Shown in pieces: positions 1-9,950 of a stretch of 64,000 bases of DNA (positions are counted from its first letter, which is position 1; every line of letters starts with the position of its first letter). Where the stretch lies: assembly GCF_000010985.1 (NCBI RefSeq), contig NC_013940.1:186001-250000 (forward strand), written 5' to 3'. The notes under the pieces were generated by a model, which made no database searches, was not told the DNA's origin, and saw only the letters and a list, made by a program, of their open reading frames with translations. The DNA is from Deferribacter desulfuricans SSM1. Lineage in GTDB: Bacteria; Chrysiogenota; Deferribacteres; Deferribacterales; Deferribacteraceae. The position numbers and the translations under genes are program-made.

Positions 1-1073
1 ACCGATACAGTATATTTTCCATAATTTGAAAAACTTGATTTTTCACCCTTAAGATTAACTGAACCTACTGTAATTACATTATCATAATATCTACTGTAAG
101 AAGCAGGGCTATATAATGTTTTATCTATATCAACATTATCATTCCCAGCAGCTACTATAGCCAATATACCATTATCTCTTAAAGCTTTAATATAATCATT
201 TGAAGTTTGCGATAAACCCTGGCCACCAAAAGACATATTTACTGCTATTATATTATAACCACGGTTTTTCATAGCAATAATATAGTCAACACAGGTTAAT
301 ACATCTGATTCTTGTAAATCTCCAAAAACTGATGATTGTTTTTCTACATCACAATTTAATATTTTAGCTTTTGATAATCCTGCCATACCAATTAAATTAT
401 TAATATTTGCAGCAATAATACCATTAATAATAGTTCCATGCCCTGTTTCATCTACTAATGTATTATTATCAACTAATGACAAATTAATTCCATGTATATC
501 ATCTGTATAACCATTGCCATCATCATCTAATCCATTACCTGGTATTTCTTCATTGTTGGACCATAATATCCCCTGTAAATCTTCATGGTTTACATTTACT
601 CCAGAATCAATAACTGCAACAATTACATCATTGTTGTTAACCAGATTTTCACCATAAACATTTTCTAAACCTTGAACAGCCCCAATCATATCAAAATATG
701 CCTTTTGATAAGTATTAAAATAACTATCATTTATGATTAATGAATTAAATTTATAACGAATATCTTTTTCTGCATAAATTACATCAGAGCGATTTCTTAA
801 TAGATTTAGCACTTTATCCACATATTTTTTAGGGGTTAAAATTATTTCAAAATTACCTACATTTTCTATTTTTTTAAAAAGTATGGAATTATATAAGTTT
901 TCAGGTGAAGGCTCCTGACCTACTACAATTTCTGTTGGCAAATTTAAAGTTGCATCGTCTACCAACTTAACAATCAATCTTTCTTTTAATTCTTCTGCAT
1001 AACTATAATTACTAATAAACATAATTAAGAAACAAACTAAAACCATTAAAAAAGTAGTAAAAAATCTCTTCAT
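1..1073 (-). CDS. Subtilisin-like (S8) serine protease, C-terminus beyond window
   Basis: Exported peptidase of the subtilisin family, cut by the window edge. Translation from the ATG at 1073 gives a signal peptide (MKRFFTT start, hydrophobic run, cleavage after SNYSYA), a propeptide-like stretch, then the S8 motifs in order: catalytic Asp in AVIDSGV, catalytic His in ETGHGT and the oxyanion Asn in VAAGND. The catalytic Ser motif (GTS) would lie past base 1. The start is supported by GAGAGGTG eight bases upstream. It probably acts in the periplasm or outside the cell. The next gene leftwards is not visible, so an operon cannot be judged. The family is clear; the substrate is unknown. Confidence 0.93.
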   Translation of the reverse strand, partial: MKRFFTTFLMVLVCFLIMFISNYSYAEELKERLIVKLVDDATLNLPTEIVVGQEPSPENLYNSILFKKIENVGNFEIILTPKKYVDKVLNLLRNRSDVIYAEKDIRYKFNSLIINDSYFNTYQKAYFDMIGAVQGLENVYGENLVNNNDVIVAVIDSGVNVNHEDLQGILWSNNEEIPGNGLDDDGNGYTDDIHGINLSLVDNNTLVDETGHGTIINGIIAANINNLIGMAGLSKAKILNCDVEKQSSVFGDLQESDVLTCVDYIIAMKNRGYNIIAVNMSFGGQGLSQTSNDYIKALRDNGILAIVAAGNDNVDIDKTLYSPASYSRYYDNVITVGSVNLKGEKSSFSNYGKYTVS

Positions 1074-1265
1074 AAAACACCTCTCTTATTATTATAATTT
1101 ACTTGATATTTTTATTGTATTGTATTTTAGGTAGTTTGTCAACTGGTTATTATTAAAATTAAAAATTATTACTGACATATAAACTATATAACTAAAAATT
1201 TATAATTTGATAACTTAATTGAATAAAATAAAATATTACATAATTAATTTGTTTTATATTATTTT

Positions 1266-2540
1266 TTACATATTATAATTGAAATCTGACGTTATTTTAT
1301 TTTTACCTGTAGCTTTTGATTTATACAAATAATTATCCACTCTTTTTAATAATGTTTCTACATTATCTTCCATTTTAGATTCAGTAACTCCCATACTAGC
1401 TGTTACTTTCAAACTATCTTTTTTTAACTTAAATGAAGTCTTATTTAATTCTTTAAGTATCCTTTCACTAATACTTAATGCTTGTGATATTTTTGTTTCT
1501 GGCAATACAATGATAAACTCTTCACCACCATATCTAAAAATTAAGTCAGAGTTTCTAACACTATTTTTTAATATAGCAGCAAAATTACGTAAAACTGAAT
1601 CTCCAACTAAATGTCCATAATTGTCATTTATTTTTTTAAAATCATCTATATCTAACATGATAACTGATACTGACTCATTATGTTTTTTAAATCTATCTAT
1701 TGCTTTAACAATGTATTTGTCAAAAGTATTCCGATTAAATACATTAGTTAGTGTATCTATTTCAGATTCTCTTTTAATTTGTTCTAATTCCTTTTGTAGT
1801 TGCTCTATAGACTGTACATATTTATCAATATTTACTTGTATTTGAGTTTTATTTAAAGTTAGTTTACTAACCTGTTCTTTTTGCTTATTTTTATTATTTT
1901 TTAATTCTGTTTTTATTAAAATTATCTTTTCTAATAATTTTTTCTTCAATGACTTAAGATCACTTTCAATTAAAGTGTCTTGTTTCATAGAGTCTATATA
2001 GTTATCTATCTTATCAATATTTTTAATTTCTTCCATAAATATTTGTTTACTATTATCTATTATCTGAATAAATTGTTCATTTACATTATCCATATGATTA
2101 ATAATGTCTTTTAAAATATCCCATGTTTTTTCAAAAATATTTATAATTTTTATTAAGTATGTAATAAAATAAGAAATAATATCTAGAAACAAATCATTAA
2201 AATCTTCTGCAGATTGTATCTCTTCTATTCTATCTTTAAATTGATTGATTTGATTTTTTGGTAAATAATCAAGTACTTTATTAAATAATACATTTAATTT
2301 ATTTTTATATTCATTCAATCCTATTGGAGTTTGTATTTCTGTATTTGTTCCTGTATTTATAATATTATTAATTACAGAACTCTTCTTTAAATAACTTTTT
2401 ATTAGTACAGGTGTCATACTTTGGTTATTTTTTCTGATTTCTAATAATATCTTAATAATCTCTGTAGTTATATCAGTATAAAGTTTATCTAAATTTGTTT
2501 TTTGGTCAATATTTGTTTTTTGCAGCATATCTAACTCCAT
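1266..2540 (-). CDS. GGDEF diguanylate cyclase with long helical N-terminus
   Basis: Predicted to make cyclic di-GMP from two GTP. The C-terminal domain (about residues 255-420) has DIDDFKKINDNYGH and an active-site GGEEF at 338-342. An RxxD inhibitory site (RNSD) lies five residues before it, so product inhibition is expected. The first 250 residues are helical with a coiled-coil-like stretch around 190-260 and no membrane segment, so a cytoplasmic sensor or dimerisation region is likely; I do not recognise it as a named domain. It is a single gene flanked by non-coding DNA. The signal input is unknown. Confidence 0.93.
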   Translation of the reverse strand: MELDMLQKTNIDQKTNLDKLYTDITTEIIKILLEIRKNNQSMTPVLIKSYLKKSSVINNIINTGTNTEIQTPIGLNEYKNKLNVLFNKVLDYLPKNQINQFKDRIEEIQSAEDFNDLFLDIISYFITYLIKIINIFEKTWDILKDIINHMDNVNEQFIQIIDNSKQIFMEEIKNIDKIDNYIDSMKQDTLIESDLKSLKKKLLEKIILIKTELKNNKNKQKEQVSKLTLNKTQIQVNIDKYVQSIEQLQKELEQIKRESEIDTLTNVFNRNTFDKYIVKAIDRFKKHNESVSVIMLDIDDFKKINDNYGHLVGDSVLRNFAAILKNSVRNSDLIFRYGGEEFIIVLPETKISQALSISERILKELNKTSFKLKKDSLKVTASMGVTESKMEDNVETLLKRVDNYLYKSKATGKNKITSDFNYNM

Positions 2541-2854
2541 AATATCAGTTTATATGTAATTATTGATATTTCACTCAATAATTTTTATTTTTATTCAATA
2601 AGTTATTATTTTATAAATTAATTTAAATATTTTATTTGAGCATCTATAATACTAAAATATATCTAAAAAATATTATTTTTTTAAAATTAATTGTTAATAA
2701 TAGTTATAATACTACTAATTTTATTATTAGTTAATATTTTTGTTGATTTTGATAAAAACATATATTATTATATGTAATAAGTTGCTCTAAACTATAATTA
2801 AAATAAAACATGTAATAAAATACATGTAATAAAATATATAAGGAGGTAAACAAT
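2541..2854. other. Intergenic region with a possible promoter
   Basis: AT-rich, with no gene I can support. A possible sigma-70-type promoter for the rightward gene is TTGATT (2743-2748), 17 bases, TATTAT (2766-2771). A strong ribosome-binding site (AAGGAGG) lies about ten bases before the ATG at 2855. I see nothing else of note. Confidence 0.4.
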
Positions 2855-3409
2855 ATGTACAAAAAACTACTAAACAAACTTACTATTTCTATACTCTGTT
2901 TTGTACTATTAGTTAGTAGTGTATCTTTTGCAGAATCTAACAAACATATTCGAGTAGGATTTGGAATAAAAAACCTCTCACTTGATACAAAGGGTGAAGA
3001 TAGTGCTACACTTTATGGATTTGAATTTTCTTGGGGAATTCCAATTTATGAAAATAAATATGGAAATATAAATTTTGGTATGAATACAGGATACTTTTAT
3101 GGTAAAAATGATATTGGTTATTCTTCAAATATCAGTATTGATGATATTATAGCAGAAATAAGTATAGGTTATTCTAAAACTTTACTTGAACACTTTGTTG
3201 TTAATTTTGATTTATTAAGTGGTTATGAATATACAAGTTTTGATACTGATAACGAACATGGTTTAACTTTTGGTATAGCAGGAGGTTTTGCTTATAAATA
3301 TTTAGATGATGCTGCCATTGGTATTAAAGCAAAATATATGAATTCATCAAATGATTTAATTGATTATTCTACTACTGTTACAGCAAATATAACTTTATTT
3401 TTTAATTAA
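2855..3409 (+). CDS. Exported outer-membrane beta-barrel-like protein
   Basis: The 184-residue product has a clear signal peptide (positively charged start, hydrophobic core, cleavage after VSFA, about residue 27). The mature part alternates short beta-strand-like segments rich in Gly and aromatic residues (GFGIKNLSL, YGFEFSWGI, NFGMNTGYFYG, FGIAGGFAYKY) and ends in an amphipathic strand with two Phe near the C-terminus. This is the pattern of a small OmpA/OmpW-like eight-stranded barrel. It is inferred to sit in the outer membrane. A strong AAGGAGG precedes the start. It stands alone and is followed by a hairpin at 3421-3448. The exact family is not identified. Confidence 0.6.
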   Translation: MYKKLLNKLTISILCFVLLVSSVSFAESNKHIRVGFGIKNLSLDTKGEDSATLYGFEFSWGIPIYENKYGNINFGMNTGYFYGKNDIGYSSNISIDDIIAEISIGYSKTLLEHFVVNFDLLSGYEYTSFDTDNEHGLTFGIAGGFAYKYLDDAAIGIKAKYMNSSNDLIDYSTTVTANITLFFN

Positions 3410-3420
3410 AAACTTATAAG

Positions 3421-3448
3421 AGGGGAATTTACCCCCCTATCTATTTTT
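3421..3448 (+). terminator. Short GC hairpin with T-run
   Basis: AGGGG (3421-3425) can pair with CCCCT (3434-3438), followed after a few bases by TTTTTT (3443-3448). It lies just after the beta-barrel gene and at the end of the convergent gene that finishes at 3441. The stem is only 5 bp, so confidence is moderate. Confidence 0.5.
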
Positions 3449-4280
3449 TCAAAAATAAATCAACTAAAGGAAAAATACATTTTAAATGTTTGCTCTTTTT
3501 AAGTAAATTTAATTTTACTAATAAATTTTGCATAGCATTATAATTTTCAGAACTAATAACTTCATAAATTTTTAAATCTGTAAAACTAGCTGTTATTTTA
3601 TACTTATATTCCCAAGTAAGATCTTGTTGTTTTATTAAATTATGTTCCACTATTATACGATTACGTTGATTGTCTAAACCCATTGAACCAATAATTGATA
3701 AATAGTTTTCTATATATGTTTCTGTTATAAAGTCATTTTCAATTAACTCTACTCGTACAGGTAAAGTTACTTTATTTTCCGGTATATTAAGTAAATTACA
3801 TAAAATTTTTAAAGTTAAAATTCTATTATTACCTTCTTGGATAAAATAATTTTGTTCACCATCTAAAATAATTGAAGTGACATACAATTTATTTGAAGTA
3901 TTTATCTTTTTATAAACTAACTCGTCTATAAATTTTTCTAAACCTTCATTAGCTATCTTATTTAAAAATTTTAATACATGTTTATTATTATGCTTATTAT
4001 TAATTAAAGCAGTTAATAAATCAGCATTTCCATAATTGCCGTGATAGGTACCTATAATTTTATCTAATGATATTTCTTCATTCTTAAACATTCTTTTCTT
4101 TATACATAAATATTTTTCAATATCTTGAAACTGAGCCATTGCATTTTCTTTGAGTGGTTGTAATTCAGGTATAGATTTTAATTGCTCAAAATAAAATTTT
4201 TCTGATTCAGCATAAATATTTAATTTTTCTAGAATGTTATTTAATAAATGTTTTTGGTGATTATCCAATTCAATTAACAT
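3441..4280 (-). CDS. Hypothetical protein with a possible ParB/sulfiredoxin-like motif
   Basis: The 279-residue product has no signal or membrane segment. The centre carries YFIQEGNNRILTLKIL, which resembles the G-x-H/N-R box of the ParB/sulfiredoxin-like nucleotide-binding fold (usually dGnHRl.Al). The region before it (IIGTYHGNYGNADLL) could be the strand leading into that fold. The rest is helical. I cannot name a function. An alternative reading is a DGQHR-like domain protein. It stands alone; the gene on its left is convergent. Confidence 0.4.
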   Translation of the reverse strand: MLIELDNHQKHLLNNILEKLNIYAESEKFYFEQLKSIPELQPLKENAMAQFQDIEKYLCIKKRMFKNEEISLDKIIGTYHGNYGNADLLTALINNKHNNKHVLKFLNKIANEGLEKFIDELVYKKINTSNKLYVTSIILDGEQNYFIQEGNNRILTLKILCNLLNIPENKVTLPVRVELIENDFITETYIENYLSIIGSMGLDNQRNRIIVEHNLIKQQDLTWEYKYKITASFTDLKIYEVISSENYNAMQNLLVKLNLLKKSKHLKCIFPLVDLFLKK

Positions 4281-4381
4281 TGTTTTACACCTCTTTTAAA
4301 TATATTTTGTGTATTTTATAATTTTTCAGCATGAAATTATTAAAAATATTTTTATTCTTAGCTTATATTATGACATAATTT

Positions 4382-4410
4382 TTTAAAAAATTATATTTAT
4401 TTGTTATAAT
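4382..4410 (+). promoter_or_regulatory. Possible promoter for the 4473 gene
   Basis: TTTAAA (4382-4387), 17-base spacer, TATAAT (4405-4410). The -10 is a perfect match and the -35 is weak. It lies about 60 bases before the start codon at 4473. Confidence 0.4.
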
Positions 4411-4472
4411 ACTTAATAAGAAAAATATAAAAATTATGTGTAAAATAAATACTAAATCTTAAGAGGATAAAA

Positions 4473-4826
4473 ATGTTAACAAAAATTACATCTGATTTAG
4501 TAAATAATATCGTTAATACTTTGAAAAACAAAGTAAATGATTATGATACAATACAAGATTTACCTCTAGAAGAACAAATAAAATATTGTTTAAAAACTAC
4601 ACATTTAAACAATGATGAAAAATTAGCTTTAATGATTTCTACTAGTTTTTATTTTATAAACAAAAATAAATATAATGATTTTAATGAACATTGTATTAAC
4701 CAACTAATATATTATTTAATAGATATTTTTGGAACGAACTCTTCAGTACATAATGTTATAAGAATAATAAAAAACACCTTAAAAAATGAAAACTTATTCG
4801 AAAAAGATATTAATGTAATCATTTAA
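4473..4826 (+). CDS. Hypothetical small helical protein
   Basis: The 117-residue, Asn/Lys/Ile-rich, mostly helical product has no signal, membrane segment or motif that I recognise. The start has AAGAGG about ten bases upstream. Only 12 bases separate its stop from the next gene at 4839, so the two are probably co-transcribed. A trivial five-codon reading frame overlaps the start of the next gene. No function is proposed. Confidence 0.5.
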   Translation: MLTKITSDLVNNIVNTLKNKVNDYDTIQDLPLEEQIKYCLKTTHLNNDEKLALMISTSFYFINKNKYNDFNEHCINQLIYYLIDIFGTNSSVHNVIRIIKNTLKNENLFEKDINVII

Positions 4827-4838
4827 TTATGTACGATT

Positions 4839-5810
4839 ATGAGTAAATATAAAAACTTAAACCCAAAAGATTTATACGATATTTCAATATCTAATTTATA
4901 TAACTATATTTATGAAATTATGGAAAATTTTAATTATGCATTTCATCAATCTGTAAAAGAAATACCTGGTAAAACCATTTGTGAAATATGGAAAGCTAAA
5001 CATTCTACTAAAGAAGTTCTTGTGTGGATAGAAGTGGTACAGGATGGACAAGAAGTTGATTCTGATCTTCCAATTACAATCTTAAGAATTATGAATGATT
5101 ATAATTTAAAAAATTTATTCTTCTTTACAAATGGTTATTTAAATAATGAAACAAAACAACTTTTAGATGAAGAAAACTATTTTATATTTACTACCGACGA
5201 AATTATAGAAACTTTATTAGCAATTGATAAGAAAAAAATTACAAAAGTAAAATCCAAACGAAAAAAAACAAAAGTACCATCTGGTTTTATTTTAATAAAA
5301 AATTATTTAAAAAATAGAGAAATACCTAAACATAGAACTATAATAAAATTAGGTTTAATTAATAATATAATAAACAAATATCTTGCTTTACATAAACCAA
5401 TCTACCAACTTATACAGCATATTGAGAATTATGAAAATGTACCTGATGATATAGAAAAAAAATTAAAAATGTTACAATTCAATTTATTACCTTATTTATT
5501 AGTTATTTCAAGCTATAAATTTATTACTCCTTTCTCTTATTTAAAAGTAGACTTGTTTGAATATATAAAATATTTAATTATGTATATTGGAGCTGTTATT
5601 GAATATGAACCATTAGAAGATGTTGAAAGATACAAAAATCAAATAGATGACTATATTAATAAATTTAACAATATCGATAAAGAGATTGAAAAATATAGGA
5701 GTGAATATCTAGAATTAAATAAAAAATTAGCCAAAAATTTATTAATTCAAGCTGTAACTGTTATGCTTGGCTTATTTATCATTGGTCTTTATATTCTTCT
5801 AAAAAAATAA
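4839..5810 (+). CDS. Membrane-anchored protein with restriction-endonuclease-like N-terminus (tentative)
   Basis: The 323-residue product has a first third that reads like the Mrr/REase-like fold: a core with ICEIWKAK, then VLVWIEVV, a helix, NLFFFTNGYL, a helix and ENYFIFTTDEIIETL. That order resembles proteins with a 'ThiF-less' Mrr-cat core (D/E-x-K region, then 'fTng..s..a...a', then 'i.lid...l'). The catalytic Asp/Glu-x-Lys set is not clearly complete, so activity is uncertain. A helical middle and coiled coil (about 255-295) are followed by one C-terminal membrane helix (about 300-320) ending LLKK, which suggests tail anchoring. It is the second gene of a pair with 4473. It has no good ribosome-binding site, so it may be translated by coupling. 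Confidence 0.4.
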   Translation: MSKYKNLNPKDLYDISISNLYNYIYEIMENFNYAFHQSVKEIPGKTICEIWKAKHSTKEVLVWIEVVQDGQEVDSDLPITILRIMNDYNLKNLFFFTNGYLNNETKQLLDEENYFIFTTDEIIETLLAIDKKKITKVKSKRKKTKVPSGFILIKNYLKNREIPKHRTIIKLGLINNIINKYLALHKPIYQLIQHIENYENVPDDIEKKLKMLQFNLLPYLLVISSYKFITPFSYLKVDLFEYIKYLIMYIGAVIEYEPLEDVERYKNQIDDYINKFNNIDKEIEKYRSEYLELNKKLAKNLLIQAVTVMLGLFIIGLYILLKK

Positions 5811-5840
5811 ACAAAAAATAAATATACTTACTAATTATAT

Positions 5841-5868
5841 AAAAGAGGGGTATATTACCCCTCTTTTT
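5841..5868. terminator. Bidirectional terminator hairpin
   Basis: A perfect 12-bp stem, AAAAGAGGGGTA (5841-5852) and TACCCCTCTTTT (5856-5867), has a three-base loop, with T/A runs on both sides. It separates the rightward gene ending at 5810 from the leftward chemoreceptor ending at 5911. Confidence 0.88.
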
Positions 5869-5910
5869 CTCAATTTTAATTTTCAATATTTCATTTTTTA
5901 AACATTTATA

Positions 5911-7542
5911 TTAACATTCAAGTAATTTAAAACTATCTACTACGTTTTGTAATTTAATAGCTAATTCTTTTAACATTTCTGCTTGATTATAGTTTTCTTG
6001 AGCAATTGAAGCATTTTCCTGTGATATTGTAGCTATTTCAGCCATATTACTTGCGATTTCCTGACTTGTAGCTGATTGTTGTTCTACTGCCGTAGCTACT
6101 GCACCAATTTTATCAGCTACAGTTAATACGCCATTAATAATTTTCTCTAAACTTACTCGCAAATTTCTAACAAGTTCAGATCCATCTTGAGCAAGTTTTG
6201 CTCCTTTATCCATTTGAACAACAGAAGATTGAACTTCATTTTGTATTGACCTTATCATTTCATCAATTTCACCTGTTGCTTTAGCTGTTCTTTCAGCGAG
6301 TTTTCTTACCTCATCAGCAACAACAGCAAATCCTCTACCATGCTCCCCTGCCCTAGCTGCTTCAATTGCAGCATTTAAAGCAAGAAGATTAGTTTGATCT
6401 GCAATATCAGAAATTACCTGTAAAATCTCTCCAATTTGTTCTGATGCTTTACCAAGTTCTTTTATCTTATCTGCAGAATTGATAACATTATCAGATAAAT
6501 TTTCAATACCTGATACAGTTTCTTCAATTACTTTACTACCCGTTTCAGCAGACTCTTTAATTAGATTAATTTCCCTATTAACTTCTTCTAAATTTTGACT
6601 GATTTCAGTTATTGTTGCCGTCATTTCTTGAACGGCAACTTCCACTGAAGAAACTCTTTCAGCTTGAGATTCTGCACCAGCAGACATTTGATTACTTGAA
6701 GCTGATAAAGCCTCAGATGAACTCGTAACACTTTTAGTTGAATGACTAACTTCACAAAGTGCTTTATTCATTTGTTTAATCATATTATTAACATGTTCTA
6801 TAATTCTACCTATTTCATTCTTACTTTTCACTTTAAGTGTTTGTGTAAGATCTCCTTGAGCTATTTTAGAGAATAAGCTTTCAAGTTCACTGATAGGTTT
6901 ATTTATATTATAATTAAACACAAATCTTAAAATAATTAATAATATAAAAAAAGTAATTACACTAGTAATTACAAATGTACCTATAGTAGCTTTTATTGTA
7001 GGTCCAATAAATTCATCTTCATAACTACCACCGGCTATTATCCAATCCATTTCGGGATAATAGGTATAAGAAACAATTTTATATTTCCCTTCCCAGGGAT
7101 ATCTAATTACTCCAGTTTTTTTATGTAACATTTCTTGTATAAAATCATATTTTGCTATACTTTTACCTTCTAGTTTAGGGTGTACTATTAACACTCCTTT
7201 TGAATCCATTATATAATAATATCCAGTTTTTCCTATTTTAGTATGTTTAATCACTGATTTAATTTTTTCTATAGTTTCATTTTTTATATAATCTACTACA
7301 TGTTTGCTTTCTTCATCAGTTATAACATCTTCTTCTTTATCTTCAACAATAGATTTTAAAATAGATTTAAAAGAATTTACTTGTGCTGTTAGTTGATTAG
7401 CTATTTCTTTTGATACATTCTTTTTAGTGTATGAAACAACAATATAACCTGATATAGTATAGCCCATTAATAGTATTATAACTAAATAGATAAAAACCTT
7501 TGTTGAAATTTTCATATCACGCCAAGAATCTTTAAATGACAT
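5911..7542 (-). CDS. Methyl-accepting chemotaxis protein, single Cache domain
   Basis: The 543-residue chemoreceptor has a first membrane helix at about 15-37 and a periplasmic Cache domain of the sCache_2 type with [19 protein letters not shown] and [10 protein letters not shown] second membrane helix follows (about 190-212), then a HAMP segment and a long cytoplasmic signalling domain with the conserved hairpin tip [20 protein letters not shown], which contacts CheW and CheA. It lacks a C-terminal CheR/CheB tether pentapeptide. The start is fixed by AAGGAGG eight bases upstream. It is a paralogue of the receptor interrupted at 9475. It probably signals to the CheW, CheV and CheA encoded at 14-19 kb. 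Confidence 0.97.
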   Translation of the reverse strand: MSFKDSWRDMKISTKVFIYLVIILLMGYTISGYIVVSYTKKNVSKEIANQLTAQVNSFKSILKSIVEDKEEDVITDEESKHVVDYIKNETIEKIKSVIKHTKIGKTGYYYIMDSKGVLIVHPKLEGKSIAKYDFIQEMLHKKTGVIRYPWEGKYKIVSYTYYPEMDWIIAGGSYEDEFIGPTIKATIGTFVITSVITFFILLIILRFVFNYNINKPISELESLFSKIAQGDLTQTLKVKSKNEIGRIIEHVNNMIKQMNKALCEVSHSTKSVTSSSEALSASSNQMSAGAESQAERVSSVEVAVQEMTATITEISQNLEEVNREINLIKESAETGSKVIEETVSGIENLSDNVINSADKIKELGKASEQIGEILQVISDIADQTNLLALNAAIEAARAGEHGRGFAVVADEVRKLAERTAKATGEIDEMIRSIQNEVQSSVVQMDKGAKLAQDGSELVRNLRVSLEKIINGVLTVADKIGAVATAVEQQSATSQEIASNMAEIATISQENASIAQENYNQAEMLKELAIKLQNVVDSFKLLEC

Positions 7543-7587
7543 AATAATTTCCTCCTTTGTATATCATTTTTATTATTGTTTGTTGCT

Positions 7588-7616
7588 TATATAACAAAAA
7601 GGTTTAGTTATTTCAA
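7588..7616 (-). promoter_or_regulatory. Promoter of the 5911-7542 chemoreceptor
   Basis: On the minus strand, TTGAAA (7616-7611), 17 bases, TATATA (7593-7588). This is a sigma-70-like match about 45 bases upstream of the start codon. I saw no sigma-28 (flagellar) consensus here. Confidence 0.55.
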
Positions 7617-7736
7617 AATAATCTTATATTTTTTTTATAAATGTTTCATAATTAATGAATTAATAATCAAAATTAATAATAAATAATCAGAAATAAATTT
7701 GAATATATAAAATTATAATAAAATAGTAAAAATAAA

Positions 7737-7759
7737 AAAGAGGGTAAGTAACCCTCTTT
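7737..7759 (-). terminator. Terminator of the interrupted chemoreceptor
   Basis: AAAGAGGGT (7737-7745) pairs perfectly with ACCCTCTTT (7751-7759) around a five-base loop. In the minus-strand direction it is followed by a U-rich run. It lies ten bases after the stop codon at 7769. Confidence 0.8.
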
Positions 7760-7768
7760 AAATTATTT

Positions 7769-9474
7769 TTAATGATTAAATCTAAATTGTTTCATATAAT
7801 TTTTAACTTGGTTAAAATCAGAAGATTGTTGTGATTCTACTGCATTATCAATATTTTTATTATTAATATTTTTTTGTAATTTGAAATTACTTACAATGTG
7901 TTGAAGCCTAACTGCTAAATTTCTAAGTACTTCTGCTTGATTATGATTTTCCTGAGCAATTGAAGCATTTTCCTGTGATATTGTAGCTATTTCAACCATA
8001 TTACTTGCGATTTCCTGGCTTGTAGCTGATTGTTGATCTACTGCTGTAGCTACTGCATTAATTTTATCAGCTACATCCAATACACCATCTATTATTTTTT
8101 CTAAACCATTTTGTAAATTAACAACTAAATCAGAACCTTCTTGTGCTAGTTCTACCCCTTTATCCATTTCAGCAACAGATATTTCTACTTCTTGTTGAAC
8201 TGTTTTAATCATTTCATTAATTTCATCTGTTGCTTTAGTAGTTTTTTCTGCTAGTTTTCTGACTTCATCTGCCACTACTGCAAAACCTCTACCATGTTCC
8301 CCTGCTCTTGCAGCCTCAATTGCTGCATTTAAAGCAAGAAGATTGGTTTGATCTGCAATATCAGAAATTACTTGTAAAATTTCTCCAATTTGTTCTGATG
8401 ATTTACCTAATTGTCTAATTTTTTCTGCTGAATTAATTACATTATTTGATAATTTATTAATACCTGCTACTGTATTATTTATAACTTCTTTTCCTGTTTC
8501 AGCTGATGATTTAATTGTATTAATTTCTTGATTAATATCGTCTAAATTTTGACTAATTTCTGTGATTGTTGCTGTCATTTCATGTATTGCAGCTTCTACA
8601 GATGAAACTTTATTTGTTTGATGATCAATTCCTTTTTCCATTTGAATACTTGATTTAGTTAATATTTCAGATGTATTTGTTACATCTACTGTAGCATTAT
8701 TTACTTCGGATAGTGCTTTATTCATTTGTATTACCATTGAGTTTACATTTTCTATAATTTGACTTATTTCATCTTTTCTTTCTACTTTAAGTGTTTCGCT
8801 TAGATCACCTTTAGCAACTTTATTAAATAACTTTTCCAACTGCTTAATTGATTTTAATATGTTTTGACGGAATATATAACGTATTACCATCAATATTACT
8901 ATAAATGATATAATACTTATTATACCAAAAGACTTTAATGTAGATGCAATATAAGGATTTACTAACTCATCTTGGTAACTTCCACCAGCTATTATCCAAT
9001 CTCTCTTGGGATAATAAGTGTAAACAACAATTTTATTTCTTCCTTTCCATTTATAATTTATTATACCTTGTTTAGTGTTCATCATTTTTTGAATAAAATC
9101 ATATTTTGATACATTTTTCCCTTCTAATTTAGGTGATGGATGTAAAACTAAATTACCCTTTGAATCCAAAATATAATAATAACCTGTTTTGCCTATTTTT
9201 GTATCTTTAATAGTATGTTCAATATTAGCTAATAATTTCTTTTGAGTCTCAGTTATTTCTTTTATTAATTCCGCTTCTGGAATAGTTAGAACTATTACCC
9301 AATCTAACTCTGGGAAATACCTAAATACCGCCACAACTCTTGGATGATTTGCAACTGTTGCTCTTTTATAAATTATTTCTCCGTCTTGTAATTTCCATAT
9401 TTTCTCTATATGAGGAATTCCTTTTAAACTTTTACCTTGAGCCGTTGGATGTACAACAAGTACCCTATCTTTAT
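7769..9474 (-). pseudogene. Chemoreceptor (tandem Cache), C-terminal fragment, split by IS copy 1
   Basis: This is the downstream part of a methyl-accepting chemotaxis protein. It contains the end of a first Cache module ([25 protein letters not shown]), a second Cache module ([25 protein letters not shown]), a membrane helix, HAMP and the signalling domain with the same [12 protein letters not shown] tip as the neighbour. Joined to 11321-11723 it makes an uninterrupted 702-residue receptor; the junction reads [16 protein letters not shown], a normal Cache strand pair. A GTG inside the IS end is in frame, so a fragment starting MSCGWWRDK could still be made, but it would lack the first membrane helix and most of the first sensor module. 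Confidence 0.93.
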
Positions 9475-9502
9475 CCCTCCACCACCCACAAGACACATTC
9501 TT

Positions 9503-9928
9503 TTAGGTAGGTGATGTAGTGGGTGTCTTCTGGGTTTCAATATATTGTTTGATAACCTCAAGCGGAGCTCCACCACAGGAACCTGCAAAATAGCTTGGAG
9601 ACCATAAAGCGTTTTTCCAGTAATACTGCCTTAATTCAGGATGGATTTGTTTTAGCTTTCTGGAAGAAACACCTTTTAGCGAATTTACCAGTTTTGAGAC
9701 TGCCACCTTTGGCGGATAGTTTACAAGCAAATGGACATGGTCGCTTTCTCCATTTAATTCTATCAGTTCTGCCTCAAAATCTTGACAGACTTTGGCGAAG
9801 ATTTCCTTTAAGGTTTCTAAGTGTTTCTTTTGAAATACGCTCTTTCTGTATTTAGTTACAAAGACCAAATGCACATGCAGAAGAAAAACACAATGCCTAC
9901 CAGTTCTAATTTTACTTGACTTTTCCAT
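9503..9928 (-). CDS. tnpA: TnpA, HUH single-strand transposase (IS200 type)
   Basis: The 141-residue transposase is of the Y1 HUH family. It cuts and joins single-stranded transposon ends through a phosphotyrosine link. The metal-binding HUH motif is DHVHLL (His64, His66), the nucleophile is Tyr129 in EVIKQYIETQ, and the start region HVHLVFVTKYRK is typical. Length is normal for the family. It is divergent from tnpB. Its stop overlaps the left end of the element, and eight bases after the stop a GTG opens the frame that runs into the split chemoreceptor. It appears intact and therefore active. Confidence 0.97.
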   Translation of the reverse strand: MEKSSKIRTGRHCVFLLHVHLVFVTKYRKSVFQKKHLETLKEIFAKVCQDFEAELIELNGESDHVHLLVNYPPKVAVSKLVNSLKGVSSRKLKQIHPELRQYYWKNALWSPSYFAGSCGGAPLEVIKQYIETQKTPTTSPT

Positions 9929-9950
9929 AGACCAATACTATAATATAACA

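Noticed and set aside
814-822. TTATCCACA in the protease gene as a DnaA box of interest
   Set aside because: Isolated exact match inside a coding region far from the origin; likely chance.
2731-2943. 70-codon minus-strand frame overlapping the beta-barrel gene start
   Set aside because: Covers the signal-peptide codons of the plus-strand gene and non-coding A/T-rich DNA; no ribosome-binding site.
9595-9855. 86-codon plus-strand frame inside tnpA (and its copies at 22827 and 41213)
   Set aside because: Lies antisense to a clear transposase gene and has no family features; a shadow frame preserved because the element copies are the same.
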